64,000 nt of DNA from contig JAKAQB010000001.1 of assembly GCA_021811865.1 (NCBI GenBank), forward strand, positions 74,162 to 138,161, given 5' to 3'. The translations under genes and the position numbers were made by a program. Below the pieces are notes generated by a model, which had not been told where the DNA came from, did not search any database, and saw nothing but the letters and a program-made list of their open reading frames with translations. Of the stretch, positions 1 to 8,833 are shown piece after piece (within the stretch, counting starts at the first letter, position 1; each line of letters opens with the position of its first letter). This DNA comes from Actinomycetes bacterium (GTDB lineage: Bacteria; Actinomycetota; Acidimicrobiia; Acidimicrobiales; Palsa-688).

Positions 1-34
1 GGGACGCGGGGACGGCGGGGCCGGGAAAGGCGAG

Positions 35-3000
35 GTGGACGTCACCACCGATGCCCACCTCTTCCAGGGCGAGCTGGACCGGGCGGAGGCGCTCGTCGCG
101 GCCCGTCGCGAGGCGGTCCCCCAGCACATCGAGTACCCCCCCGAGCTGCCCGTCAGCCAGTGCCGCGAGGACCTGATGGCGGCGATCCGGGACAACCAGG
201 TGGTGGTCGTCGCCGGTGAGACGGGTTCTGGGAAGACCACCCAGCTGCCCAAGATCTGCCTGGAGCTGGGGCGGGGCGTTGGCGGGACCATCGGCCACAC
301 CCAGCCGAGGAGGATCGCCGCCCGCACCGTCGCCGAACGCATCGCCGACGAGCTCCACGTCCCCCTCGGCGGTCCTGTCGGCTTCGCTGTGCGCTTCAAC
401 GACCGGGTGGGCGACGACACGCTCGTGAAGCTGATGACCGACGGCATCCTGCTCGCCGAGCTGGCGCGGGACCGGCAGCTCACGGCCTACGACACCGTCA
501 TCGTCGACGAGGCCCACGAGCGGAGCCTCAACATCGACTTCCTCCTCGGCTACCTGAAGCGGCTGCTGCCCGAGCGGCCGGACCTGAAGGTCGTCGTCAC
601 CAGCGCGACGATCGACACCGCCCGCTTCGCCGAGCACTTCGGCGGCGCGCCGGTCGTGGAGGTCTCCGGGCGGACCTACCCCGTCGAGATCCGGTACCGG
701 CCGCTGGCCGACGCCACCCCCCGCCCCGCACCCGCCCCACCGACCGAGGCGGTGGACCAGACCGACGCCATCGTCGGCGCCGTGAGCGAGCTGGCCGGCG
801 AGGCGCCCGGCGACGTGCTGGTGTTCCTCGCCGGGGAGCGGGAGATCCGCGACACCGCCGACGCCCTGCGGGCTGCGGGGCTGCGGGACATGGAGGTCCT
901 GCCGCTGTACGCCCGTCTGTCGGCGGCCGAACAGCACCGCGTCTTCCGTCCCCACGCCGGCCGCCGCGTGGTGCTGGCCACCAACGTCGCTGAGACATCC
1001 ATCACGGTGCCGGGCATCCGCGCCGTCGTCGATCCGGGGTTCGCCCGGGTCTCCCGGTACAACGCCCGCACCAAGGTCCAGCGCCTGCCGATCGAGCCGG
1101 TGTCCCGGGCGAGCGCCGACCAGCGCGCCGGTCGCTGCGGGCGGCTCGGGCCGGGGGTGTGCACCCGCCTGTACTCCGAGGACGACTACCTCCACCGCCC
1201 CGAGTTCACGGACCCGGAGATAACCCGCACCAACCTGGCGTCGGTGATCCTGCAGATGGCATCCCTCGGCCTCGGCGACGTCGCAGACTTCCCCTTCATC
1301 GACCCGCCCGACCGCCGGCAGGTCACCGCCGCCACCGACGTGCTCCTCGAGCTGGGAGCGCTCGAGGCCGGAGGCCGGCTCACCGCTGTCGGCCGGCGCC
1401 TCGCCCGGTTGCCGGTCGATCCTCGCCTGGGCCGGATGATCCTGGAGGCGGGCCGCAACGCCTGCGTGAGGGAGGCGATCGTCGTGGCTGCCGCCCTGTC
1501 GATCCAGGACCCGCGCGAACGCCCCGCCGACGGACGCCAGGCCGCCGAGGAGCTGCACCGGCGGTTCGCCGTGGCGGACTCGGACCTGCTTGCCTACCTG
1601 CGCCTGTGGGAGCACGTGCAGGGCCACGAGCGGGGGCTGTCGTCGTCGGCGTTCCGCCGGATGTGCCGCCGGGAGCACCTCAACTTCCAGCGGATCCGGG
1701 AGTGGGAGGACCTCTGCAGCCAGCTGCGCCAGGTGTGCAGGGACATCGGGATCCGGCTCAACCACGAGCCGGCCCAACCGGAGGCCGTCCACCGGTCGGT
1801 CCTCGCCGGGCTGCTGTCCCACATCGGCGTGCTCGATGACGGAGGAGAAAGTCGCAGCCCTCGCGATCGTCGCCGGCCGCGCCAGCGTGAGTACCTGGGG
1901 GCGCGCAACACGCGCTTCGCCCTGTCCCGGACCTCGTCGCTCCACGGCCATCCGCCCCGGTGGGTCATGGCGGCCGAGCTCGTCGAGACGTCACGGCTCT
2001 GGGCTCGCGACGTCGCCCGCATCGACCCTGCCTGGGCCGAACGCCTCGGCGCCCACCTCCTCCGCCTCTCCTATTCCGAACCCCGCTGGGAGCGGGGCCG
2101 GGCGAGCACGGTCGCCACCCTCACTGCCACGCTCTACGGCGTGCCGGTCGTGGAGGGGCGCACGGTGGAGTACTCGCGGGTCGATCCGGGGCTCGCCCGG
2201 CTGCTGTTCATCCGCCACGCCCTCGTCCAGGGGGAGTGGGGCGCCCACCACCGGTTCATCGCCGGCAACCTGGCGGCCCGGGACGCCGTCGTGGCGGTCG
2301 AGGAGCGGGTCCGCCGGCGTGACCTCCTGATCGACGACGACACCGTCCTGCTGCTCTACGACGAGCGGGTCCCGCCCGGCGTCGCCACGGGCCGGGCCTT
2401 CGACCGGTGGTGGCGGGAGGCGAGCCGGGAGGAGCCCGACCGCATGTCACTGCGGCCGTCCGACTGGGTGCGGCCCGGCGCTGGCAAGGTGCGGTTCGAG
2501 GACTACCCCGACATCTGGGCGGTCGGTGGCCTGCAGCTGCCGCTGGTGTACCGCTACGCTCCGCTCGCCGAGGACGACGGCATCACGGCCTGCGTGCCGT
2601 TGCCCGCCCTCCCGTTGCTGGCGGACGCCGAGGCGTCCTGGCACATCCCCGGCTACCGGGCGGAGCTGGTGAGCGCACTGCTGCGCCAGCTGCCTCGCGA
2701 GGTCCGCCGGCTCCTCGCGCCGATCCCGGAGCAGGCCGCCGGCTTCCTGACCGAGCACGGACCGGGCGAAGGCCACCTGCACGACGCGCTGGCCCGCTGG
2801 GTCGTCGCCCGGACGGGCGCGGCGCTGCCGACCCGCCGCTGGGAGCGCCCCGAGCAGCTGCCCGACCACCTCCGCCCGCGCTACTCGGTCGTCGACGCCC
2901 GGGGCCGGGAGCTCGCCCACTCGCGGGACCTGCCGGCGCTGCGCGCTGCTCTCCGCGAGCCGTTGCGGACGGCGGTGGCCGCCGCCGGCTCCGGGTACGA

Positions 3001-3874
3001 GCACGCCCCGGCGACCAGCTGGGCGTGGGGAGCGATACCCGACACCGTCGAGGTCCGTGTCGCTGGCCAGCACCTGACCACCTACCCCGGCCTGGTCGAC
3101 GAGGAGGGTGGTGTGGCGGTGCGCCTGTTCGTCGAGGCGGGGGAGCGGGATGCCGCCGCCGGCCCGGCGACGCGCACGTTGCTGCTGGTCGCCACCAACC
3201 CGCCGACGGCGCGCGCCGCACGGTCGCTGCCGCCCGACGTGAAGCTCGCGCTGGCGCACGCGCCCCATGCAAGCCTGGCCGCCTTCCTCGAGGACTGCGC
3301 AGGCGCTGCCGTGGACCAGCTGCTGTCGGCCGCCGGCGGGCCGGTCCGTGACGAGGGCGCCTGGGAGGTGCTGGTCGGAACCGTGCGTGGAGGGTTGGCC
3401 GAAGCGACCACCCGGGCGGTGACGCGCGCTGCCCTCGCCGTCTCGTTCGCCCACGCGCTCACCGGGCGCCTCGATCGCATGGCCCGCTCCCCCGCGTTGG
3501 CGCCGTCGGTGGAGGACATGCGGGCCGAGGTGGCCCGCCTGGTGCGGCCCGGTTTCGCAACCGGGGCGGGGACGGCCCGCCTCCTCGACGTGGTGCGCTA
3601 CCTGCGGGCCGTCGGCGTGCGGCTCGACAAGCTGCCCGAGGACCCCCGGCGCGACCGGGAGCGCATGCGCCCGGTGCAGGCCCTCGAGGCCGAGCTGGCC
3701 GGCCGGTCCTCGGATCCGCGCGCCGGCGAGGTCTGGTGGCTGCTCGAGGAGCTGCGCGTGAGCGTCTGGGCGCAGTCCCTCGGCACCGCCACGCCCGTGA
3801 GCGTGAGCCGGGTCCGCCGTGCCATCGGGCGGCTCGCAGACCCCCACCGTGTGACAGCTCCCGCCGTCGGGTAG
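35..3874 (+). CDS. hrpA: DEAH-box ATP-dependent RNA helicase HrpA
   Basis: The protein has 1279 residues, the usual size for full-length HrpA. The Walker A motif GETGSGKTTQ is at residues 61-70, the DEAH box at 158-161 and a SAT motif near 190. A second RecA-like domain, a helicase-associated region and a long C-terminal DUF3418-like part follow. HrpA proteins unwind or remodel RNA, including stalled ribosome or mRNA complexes, in the cytoplasm. The GTG start lies shortly after a purine-rich GGGAAAGG. Only 34 bases precede it in the window, so the promoter cannot be judged. whiB follows 12 bp downstream on the same strand. The family call is firm; its RNA substrate is unknown. Confidence 0.93.
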   Translation: MDVTTDAHLFQGELDRAEALVAARREAVPQHIEYPPELPVSQCREDLMAAIRDNQVVVVAGETGSGKTTQLPKICLELGRGVGGTIGHTQPRRIAARTVAERIADELHVPLGGPVGFAVRFNDRVGDDTLVKLMTDGILLAELARDRQLTAYDTVIVDEAHERSLNIDFLLGYLKRLLPERPDLKVVVTSATIDTARFAEHFGGAPVVEVSGRTYPVEIRYRPLADATPRPAPAPPTEAVDQTDAIVGAVSELAGEAPGDVLVFLAGEREIRDTADALRAAGLRDMEVLPLYARLSAAEQHRVFRPHAGRRVVLATNVAETSITVPGIRAVVDPGFARVSRYNARTKVQRLPIEPVSRASADQRAGRCGRLGPGVCTRLYSEDDYLHRPEFTDPEITRTNLASVILQMASLGLGDVADFPFIDPPDRRQVTAATDVLLELGALEAGGRLTAVGRRLARLPVDPRLGRMILEAGRNACVREAIVVAAALSIQDPRERPADGRQAAEELHRRFAVADSDLLAYLRLWEHVQGHERGLSSSAFRRMCRREHLNFQRIREWEDLCSQLRQVCRDIGIRLNHEPAQPEAVHRSVLAGLLSHIGVLDDGGESRSPRDRRRPRQREYLGARNTRFALSRTSSLHGHPPRWVMAAELVETSRLWARDVARIDPAWAERLGAHLLRLSYSEPRWERGRASTVATLTATLYGVPVVEGRTVEYSRVDPGLARLLFIRHALVQGEWGAHHRFIAGNLAARDAVVAVEERVRRRDLLIDDDTVLLLYDERVPPGVATGRAFDRWWREASREEPDRMSLRPSDWVRPGAGKVRFEDYPDIWAVGGLQLPLVYRYAPLAEDDGITACVPLPALPLLADAEASWHIPGYRAELVSALLRQLPREVRRLLAPIPEQAAGFLTEHGPGEGHLHDALARWVVARTGAALPTRRWERPEQLPDHLRPRYSVVDARGRELAHSRDLPALRAALREPLRTAVAAAGSGYEHAPATSWAWGAIPDTVEVRVAGQHLTTYPGLVDEEGGVAVRLFVEAGERDAAAGPATRTLLLVATNPPTARAARSLPPDVKLALAHAPHASLAAFLEDCAGAAVDQLLSAAGGPVRDEGAWEVLVGTVRGGLAEATTRAVTRAALAVSFAHALTGRLDRMARSPALAPSVEDMRAEVARLVRPGFATGAGTARLLDVVRYLRAVGVRLDKLPEDPRRDRERMRPVQALEAELAGRSSDPRAGEVWWLLEELRVSVWAQSLGTATPVSVSRVRRAIGRLADPHRVTAPAVG

Positions 3875-3886
3875 GGCTCATCGCTG

Positions 3887-4219
3887 GTGTCGACCGACCT
3901 CACTTCCCTCCCCGGGCTGCCCCAGCCCGCGCCCCATGAGGACCCCAGCTGGTACGCCGAAGCGGCATGCCGCACCCTCCCGCCGGACCTGTTCTTCCCG
4001 GCGGGGCGGACCGGCAGCGCCGCCACGCTGGCCGAAGGCGCCAAGAAGGTGTGCGAGCGGTGCCCCGTCGCCGGGCCGTGCCTGGAGTTCGCCCTCCAGA
4101 CCAACCAGGAGTACGGCGTCTGGGGAGGCACCACCGAGGACGAGCGGCGCTCCATACGACGCGAGACCCGCTCCTTGGGGATGCTGACGAGTGGGCCCGC
4201 TCGAGGGGCCGCCAGCTAG
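3887..4219 (+). CDS. WhiB-family iron-sulfur transcriptional regulator
   Basis: This 110-residue protein has the WhiB signature: one Cys in ACRT, then C-x2-C-x5-C in CERCPVAGPC for the [4Fe-4S] cluster, followed by the G[VI]WGG turn and a basic Arg-rich C-terminal tail. WhiB proteins bind primary sigma factor region 4 and adjust transcription in response to redox or development. The EYGVWGG form and length resemble WhiB1/WhiB2-type proteins, but I cannot assign a subtype. The start is GTG, 12 bp after hrpA. The stop codon is one base before the ATG of the next gene. Confidence 0.93.
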   Translation: MSTDLTSLPGLPQPAPHEDPSWYAEAACRTLPPDLFFPAGRTGSAATLAEGAKKVCERCPVAGPCLEFALQTNQEYGVWGGTTEDERRSIRRETRSLGMLTSGPARGAAS

Positions 4220-4220
4220 C

Positions 4221-5033
4221 ATGGCCGACCGGCGGTTCATCGACGACCTGGCAGACACGTGGTCGGCACTGGCCGCTCTGGGCCGGCAGCTGGAGCCTGG
4301 CGAGTGGGAGCTGCCGACCGAGTGCCCCGGCTGGCAGGTGCGGGACCACTACGCCCACGTGGTCGGCACGGAGTCCACCCTGCTGGGCCGGCCATCACCG
4401 CCGGCCGGCCCGGCGGCTTCGCACGTCCGCAACCAACTCGGCGAGCTCAACGAGGCATGGGTCGAGCACTGGCGCTCCCGACCCCTCGAGGACCTCCAGG
4501 GCGAGCTGGCTGCCGTCACGGCGCACCGCCTCTCCAGCTTGGCTGCGATGACCGACGAGCAGCTCGACAAGCCCGGGTGGTCGCCGGTCGGCGAGGTCCC
4601 CTACGCCACGTTCATGGGCATCCGGGTGATGGACTGCTGGATCCACGAACAGGATGTCCGCCAGGCGACCGGCCGTCGGTGGCGCCTCGAGGGGCCAGTG
4701 GCCGCTACGTCGCTCGACCGCCTGCTGTCGAGCCTGGGCTACGTCGTCGGCAAGCGCGTCGCCCCAGCGGAGGGCACCGTCGTGCGCGTCCGCGTCACGG
4801 GCCCACCCGGCCGCGACGTCACGCTCGTCGTCCGCGCCGGGCGGGCCGTGCCGCTCCACACCACGGCGGTGACCGCAGGCGGTCCCGCGCCTGCGGTCAC
4901 GCTCTTCATGCCCGCCGACATCTATGTGCGCCTCGCCGCCGGGCGCCTCCGCCCGGCGGGCGCACCGGTCCAGATGGAGGGGGACCGCGAGCTGGGGGAT
5001 GCCATCGTCGCCAACCTGGCCCACGTACCGTGA
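4221..5033 (+). CDS. Maleylpyruvate isomerase (MDMPI) family protein, possibly mycothiol-dependent
   Basis: The 270-residue protein matches the DinB/MDMPI-like TIGR03083 family. An N-terminal four-helix metal-binding domain carries an early His (YAHVVGTE) and the later DCWIHEQDVRQA segment, whose His and Glu are typical metal ligands. A C-terminal SCP2-like half follows. Members act as mycothiol-dependent isomerases or transferases, but most are uncharacterised and the substrate here is unknown. I chose ATG 4221 rather than an in-frame ATG ten codons earlier, because the earlier one overlaps whiB and the protein aligns from MADRRF. The stop overlaps the next gene by four bases (GTGA), suggesting translational coupling. 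Confidence 0.8.
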   Translation: MADRRFIDDLADTWSALAALGRQLEPGEWELPTECPGWQVRDHYAHVVGTESTLLGRPSPPAGPAASHVRNQLGELNEAWVEHWRSRPLEDLQGELAAVTAHRLSSLAAMTDEQLDKPGWSPVGEVPYATFMGIRVMDCWIHEQDVRQATGRRWRLEGPVAATSLDRLLSSLGYVVGKRVAPAEGTVVRVRVTGPPGRDVTLVVRAGRAVPLHTTAVTAGGPAPAVTLFMPADIYVRLAAGRLRPAGAPVQMEGDRELGDAIVANLAHVP

Positions 5034-5842
5034 GCCCGCCGATCGTCGGCGCCGATCGCCTGACGGCCGATCCGTGCCCTGTGGTGGTCGACACGCGTTG
5101 GTACCCAGACGGGCGGGATGCCCGGGTGGCCTATGAGGCCGGGCACGTGCCCGGTGCCGTGCACGTCCACCTGGACCGCTGGCTCGCCGGCCCTCCGGCC
5201 GAGGCCGGGGGCCGCCACCCCATGCCTGAGCCGGCGGTGTTCGCCCAGGGCATGAGCGCTGCCGGCGTCGGCGACGGTGCGCCGGTCGTCGCCTGCGACG
5301 ACTCCGGCGGTGTTATCGCGGCCCGGCTCGTGTGGATGCTGCGGGCCCTGGGCGAGGACGCCGCCCTGCTCGACGGTTGGGACGGCATGCTCGAGCGGGG
5401 GTGGGTCGAGCCGCTCCCGGCGACGTTCACGCCCCGGTCCTGGCCCGCTGGGATGCTGGCCTCCGCCGACGACGTTGCCGCCCTCGGCATGGGGACGGTG
5501 CTGCTCGACGCCCGCAGCCGCGAACGCTACGAGGGGGCACCCGACGAGCTGGATCCCCGACCCGGGCACATCCCCGGTGCCCGATCACTGCCTTGCCGGG
5601 AGAATCTCGACCGGACGGGTCGGCTGCTGCCCGAAGACGTCCTGCGCGCCCGGCTGGCCGCCGTTGGGGTGGTGCCGGGTGGTCCGGACGTGGTCTCGTC
5701 GTGCGGGTCAGGGGTGACCGCCTGTCACACGCTCCTCGTCCTCGAGCACCTGGGGTTCCCGCCCGGGCGGCTCTACCCCGGGTCCTGGTCGGAGTGGAGC
5801 CGCAGCGGCCGCCCGGCCGTGTTGGGCCCGTCGCCGCGCTGA
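5030..5842 (+). CDS. sseA: Sulfurtransferase with two rhodanese domains (thiosulfate/3-mercaptopyruvate type)
   Basis: The 270-residue protein has two tandem rhodanese folds. The N-terminal one has the VDTRWYPDGRDARVAYEAGHVPGA-type beginning and lacks a catalytic Cys loop. The C-terminal one has the persulfide loop CGSGVTA, with Cys near residue 226. The CGSGVTA loop is the mercaptopyruvate/thiosulfate sulfurtransferase type. It transfers sulfane sulfur to cyanide or thiols in the cytoplasm. GTG 5030 overlaps the preceding stop by four bases, so it is probably co-translated with the MDMPI-family gene. The assignment between the two substrate types is not certain. Confidence 0.88.
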   Translation: MSPPIVGADRLTADPCPVVVDTRWYPDGRDARVAYEAGHVPGAVHVHLDRWLAGPPAEAGGRHPMPEPAVFAQGMSAAGVGDGAPVVACDDSGGVIAARLVWMLRALGEDAALLDGWDGMLERGWVEPLPATFTPRSWPAGMLASADDVAALGMGTVLLDARSRERYEGAPDELDPRPGHIPGARSLPCRENLDRTGRLLPEDVLRARLAAVGVVPGGPDVVSSCGSGVTACHTLLVLEHLGFPPGRLYPGSWSEWSRSGRPAVLGPSPR

Positions 5843-5982
5843 GCGTGGTCCGCCAGGCAGGCGGCGCAGCGTCCCGGGATGGCGAAGTGGATGGGATTGA
5901 CCTCGAAGCCATGCTCGGCGAGCGCCGACGCCGACAGCTCCCGGAAGACGGAGCGGGGCGCCCTTGCCGCATCCCCGGGTTG
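5773..5982 (-). pseudogene. Fur-family repressor, C-terminal remnant
   Basis: Minus-strand translation directly downstream of the sedolisin stop, in the same frame, gives a Fur-like C-terminus between 5946 and 5848. It reads FRELSASALAEHGFEV, then IHFAIPGRCAACLAD, including the paired-Cys (C-x2-C) zinc site and the HGFEV strand of Fur/Zur/PerR proteins. No DNA-binding N-terminal half and no start codon precede it: the in-frame TGA at 5983-5985 ends the sedolisin. The reading frame runs on to a TAG at 5773 inside the sseA 3' end. I infer a broken fur-like gene, with the sedolisin gene or a rearrangement replacing its 5' part. Confidence 0.6.
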
Positions 5983-8799
5983 TCAGCCGACCGCGATCCC
6001 CTCGATGGTGACGGGGGCGCCCGAACTGGTCACGGTGATCGTGACGTCTGCCCTGCGGAGGTTGAAGGGAGCAAGGTTGATCACGAGGCGGCCGATGGTC
6101 GCCTTGCGGGCGGTGCTGGCCGTGCCGAGGCGGAGACCACCCATCCAGATCGAGACCGTGCCGCACCGGGCGCAACCCTGTACCACCAGCGCTATCCGGC
6201 TGGCGATGGCCTCCGGCAGCTGCAGTTGCGCTCCGGTGCGCGTGGTGGTCAACGCCCGCCCCAGGTAGTAGGCGGTAGTGGCGCGGGTGGTCCAGCCAGG
6301 TCCGATGGGCCGGAGCGCGGAGGCGCCGAGCGGGACGATCGTGCAGCGGTCCGGCGCCCACGCCGAGGTGACGCCCGCCGCCGAGCGGGCCCTGACGCCG
6401 AAGCAGTACTCCGTCCCCGGCGCAGCAGCCAGGGTCTCGGCCGTCGCTGCCGTCGCCTGCCAGGCCGCCGGGTACTGGTAGGGGGAGAAGTACCGGCTGT
6501 TCCACGCGGCGCTGCGGTAGCGCACGTCGTAGCTGGCCACCAGGCCGCCCGCGACCGTGGCGCCGTAGCGGACGGTGGTGGTCGGAGAGACGTCCTCGGC
6601 GAGGGTCGGGCTGGTGATCGTGACCCGGGGTGGGGCACCGAAGGTGAAACGATCGGCGGCGGTTGCCGGGCTCTCCGCCAGGTTCTCGACCACCACCCGC
6701 AGGTCGACGGTCCCCGCCGTGCCGGCGGGGAGGGCGGCGGTGCAGGTGGTCGTCGTGGGACACGACGCCGGGACGGTCGTGCTTCCAGCGAGGACCTCGT
6801 CAGCGCCAGCGACGGGCAGGAACCCGGTCCCGGTCAACGTCACCGTGGTCGTCCCGACGCTCGCGCCCTGCGCCGGCGTCACAGCGGTGACCGACACATC
6901 CGGGCGGGCCGTCGCCGCCGACCAGCACATGAGAGCCGCCAAGCCGGGATAGAAGCTGCTCGGCTGGCGCGACGGTGTCAGCCCGCCGAGCACCGGGGTG
7001 CCGAGCCCGGAGGCCTCGTCGAAGCCGGGTCCGGCTCGGTACAGCCCGCCGCTGTAGGCGGACGGTGTGTAGTCGTTGGTGCCGCTCGTGACGTCGTAGA
7101 GCGCCTGGTAGGACGGCGGCGAGCCGTAGATGAGGCCGGCGTTGGCGGCCACCGTCGCGTACAGGCTCGTCGCCATGACACCGGGCGTCCCCGACGACCA
7201 GGCGCGGCAGAACGGCGACGCGTCGATCAGAGCGGCCGCCGCCGCCCACAGCGGGGCGGCGGCGCTGGTGCCGCCAACCCCGCCACTCCACGATCCCTGG
7301 AAGTACACGACGTAACCCGTGAGCGGGTCGGCGTTCGCTGCGACGTCGGGCACCTCGCGAGCCGGGCCGCTGCCGGACCCGCAGGTCGTCGAACCGGTGT
7401 TCTGGATGCCGGGGATGGCTGTCTGGTCCTGGTAGGTGGGCATGCACCAGCGGACCGACACGCCGCCTCCGCCGGCCCCGTTGGCCGACGATGAGTCGTT
7501 CCAGACGGTCTCGGCACCCGAGCCGATGGAGGTGCCTCCGACCGAGACGACGTAGGGCTGGCTGCCGGGATCGTCGACAGCGAGGGCAGACGCCTGGGAC
7601 CCTCCCAACTCGCCGTAGCAGTCGGTGGAACCGTCGTCGCCAGCGGCGGCGAGGACGGTCTGGCCCTGGGCGGCGGCCTCCTGGAAGAGGGCCTGCTCCG
7701 ACTGGGCGAAGGCGGCGTCCTCGCCCTGCTCGCACTGGCCCCACGACGTGGAGATCACCTGATCGGCGTCACCGTTGATCATCGCCTTGAACACGTCGTA
7801 GGTGGCGGTGTTGCTCGCCGACGCCGGCCCCTGGTAGACGTCGATGGTGGCGTCGGGTGCCAGGCCCATCACGTCCTCGATGTCGAGGGCCGCCTCGCCC
7901 TGGCCGGCGCCGCTGCCCGACCCGCCGTCGACCGGCAGGTAGTTCACGGTGGTGGACAGCCCGTAGCACGAGGCGTAGGCGGTGATGTCGCTGTGCAGGT
8001 TGGGCTCGAACTCGGCGAGGCCCACCCGCACGCCCTGCCCGAGGTCGCCGAGACCGTAGAGGGTGGTCATGCCGTAGTGCGACGCGAGTTGGTTCGCCGT
8101 GTAGCTGCCCGAGTCCGTCGCCGCGGTGGAGGCGGCCGAGCACGGCTTGGGGCCGGCGGCCGATGCGCTGGCCGGAGCGGCGTGGCGCTCCGTGGACGGC
8201 GCCACCGCCCGCTGCAGCAAGCTGTGGGAGCGGGAGATGTCGTCGAGGCCGATCACGGCCTGCACGGCGGGAGCGAGTGACGCCGGGAGCGCCGGCGCCG
8301 CCGTGTTGGCGAACACCCGACCGGTCGGCAGCCGGTAGCTCTCGAGGGTGACCCGGAAGGCCCGGGCGATGTCACCGGCAGGCCCGTGTGCCTGGATGTC
8401 GAGGCGGTCGGGGGAGAGGCGCACGCTGGTCAACCCGGCCCGGCGGAGGAAGTCTTCGACGGCGACGACCGCCGAAGGGCTGGCGCCAAACCGGGCCCCG
8501 AAGGCGGCCGGCCGCAGGTAGTGGTGGAAGTCAGGTGAGGAGCGGTTCGCAAGGCCCGCCAGGAACGCCGAGAGGGTGCCCGGCGCCCGGACCTTCAAGG
8601 TGACGTCGACCGTCAGGGGCGTGCTGGCGGGCAGGGGCCCGGCGGAGGTCGCGGCGGAGGGGAGCGCGGGTGCGCCTTCGCCTGCCAGGCGGACCATCCC
8701 GCCCGTGGAGTTGGTGGCCGCGGCTGGAGCCGCCAGTCCCATGACGGCGAGCACCGTCGCCACGGCCGTCGCCTTCCAAGTTGTCCGTCTTCGCCGCAT
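5983..8799 (-). CDS. Secreted S53 family peptidase (sedolisin/kumamolisin type) with C-terminal beta domains
   Basis: The 938-residue protein begins with a clear signal peptide (Arg-rich start, hydrophobic core, AxA near residue 28). A pro-kumamolisin activation domain (about 50-200) follows, then the S53 catalytic domain. Catalytic Glu302 and Asp306 are in EAALD and Ser512 is in GGTSAAAP. An AAGDDGSTD segment near 385-393 probably supplies the oxyanion Asp. After about residue 620 come an IPT/TIG-like and an Fn3-like segment, then a tail without clear relatives. S53 enzymes are acid-active serine-carboxyl endopeptidases that mature by self-cleavage. GGGAGGGG just before the ATG is a good Shine-Dalgarno site. 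It lies 34 bp after the GGDEF gene on the same strand. Confidence 0.92.
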   Translation of the reverse strand: MRRRRTTWKATAVATVLAVMGLAAPAAATNSTGGMVRLAGEGAPALPSAATSAGPLPASTPLTVDVTLKVRAPGTLSAFLAGLANRSSPDFHHYLRPAAFGARFGASPSAVVAVEDFLRRAGLTSVRLSPDRLDIQAHGPAGDIARAFRVTLESYRLPTGRVFANTAAPALPASLAPAVQAVIGLDDISRSHSLLQRAVAPSTERHAAPASASAAGPKPCSAASTAATDSGSYTANQLASHYGMTTLYGLGDLGQGVRVGLAEFEPNLHSDITAYASCYGLSTTVNYLPVDGGSGSGAGQGEAALDIEDVMGLAPDATIDVYQGPASASNTATYDVFKAMINGDADQVISTSWGQCEQGEDAAFAQSEQALFQEAAAQGQTVLAAAGDDGSTDCYGELGGSQASALAVDDPGSQPYVVSVGGTSIGSGAETVWNDSSSANGAGGGGVSVRWCMPTYQDQTAIPGIQNTGSTTCGSGSGPAREVPDVAANADPLTGYVVYFQGSWSGGVGGTSAAAPLWAAAAALIDASPFCRAWSSGTPGVMATSLYATVAANAGLIYGSPPSYQALYDVTSGTNDYTPSAYSGGLYRAGPGFDEASGLGTPVLGGLTPSRQPSSFYPGLAALMCWSAATARPDVSVTAVTPAQGASVGTTTVTLTGTGFLPVAGADEVLAGSTTVPASCPTTTTCTAALPAGTAGTVDLRVVVENLAESPATAADRFTFGAPPRVTITSPTLAEDVSPTTTVRYGATVAGGLVASYDVRYRSAAWNSRYFSPYQYPAAWQATAATAETLAAAPGTEYCFGVRARSAAGVTSAWAPDRCTIVPLGASALRPIGPGWTTRATTAYYLGRALTTTRTGAQLQLPEAIASRIALVVQGCARCGTVSIWMGGLRLGTASTARKATIGRLVINLAPFNLRRADVTITVTSSGAPVTIEGIAVG

Positions 8800-8833
8800 G
8801 CAGCCCCTCCCGGGGAAAGGCTAGTGGGGCCGC

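Noticed and set aside
2447..3847. 466-codon minus-strand frame inside hrpA
   Set aside because: Shadow frame with no domain. hrpA is continuous on the other strand.
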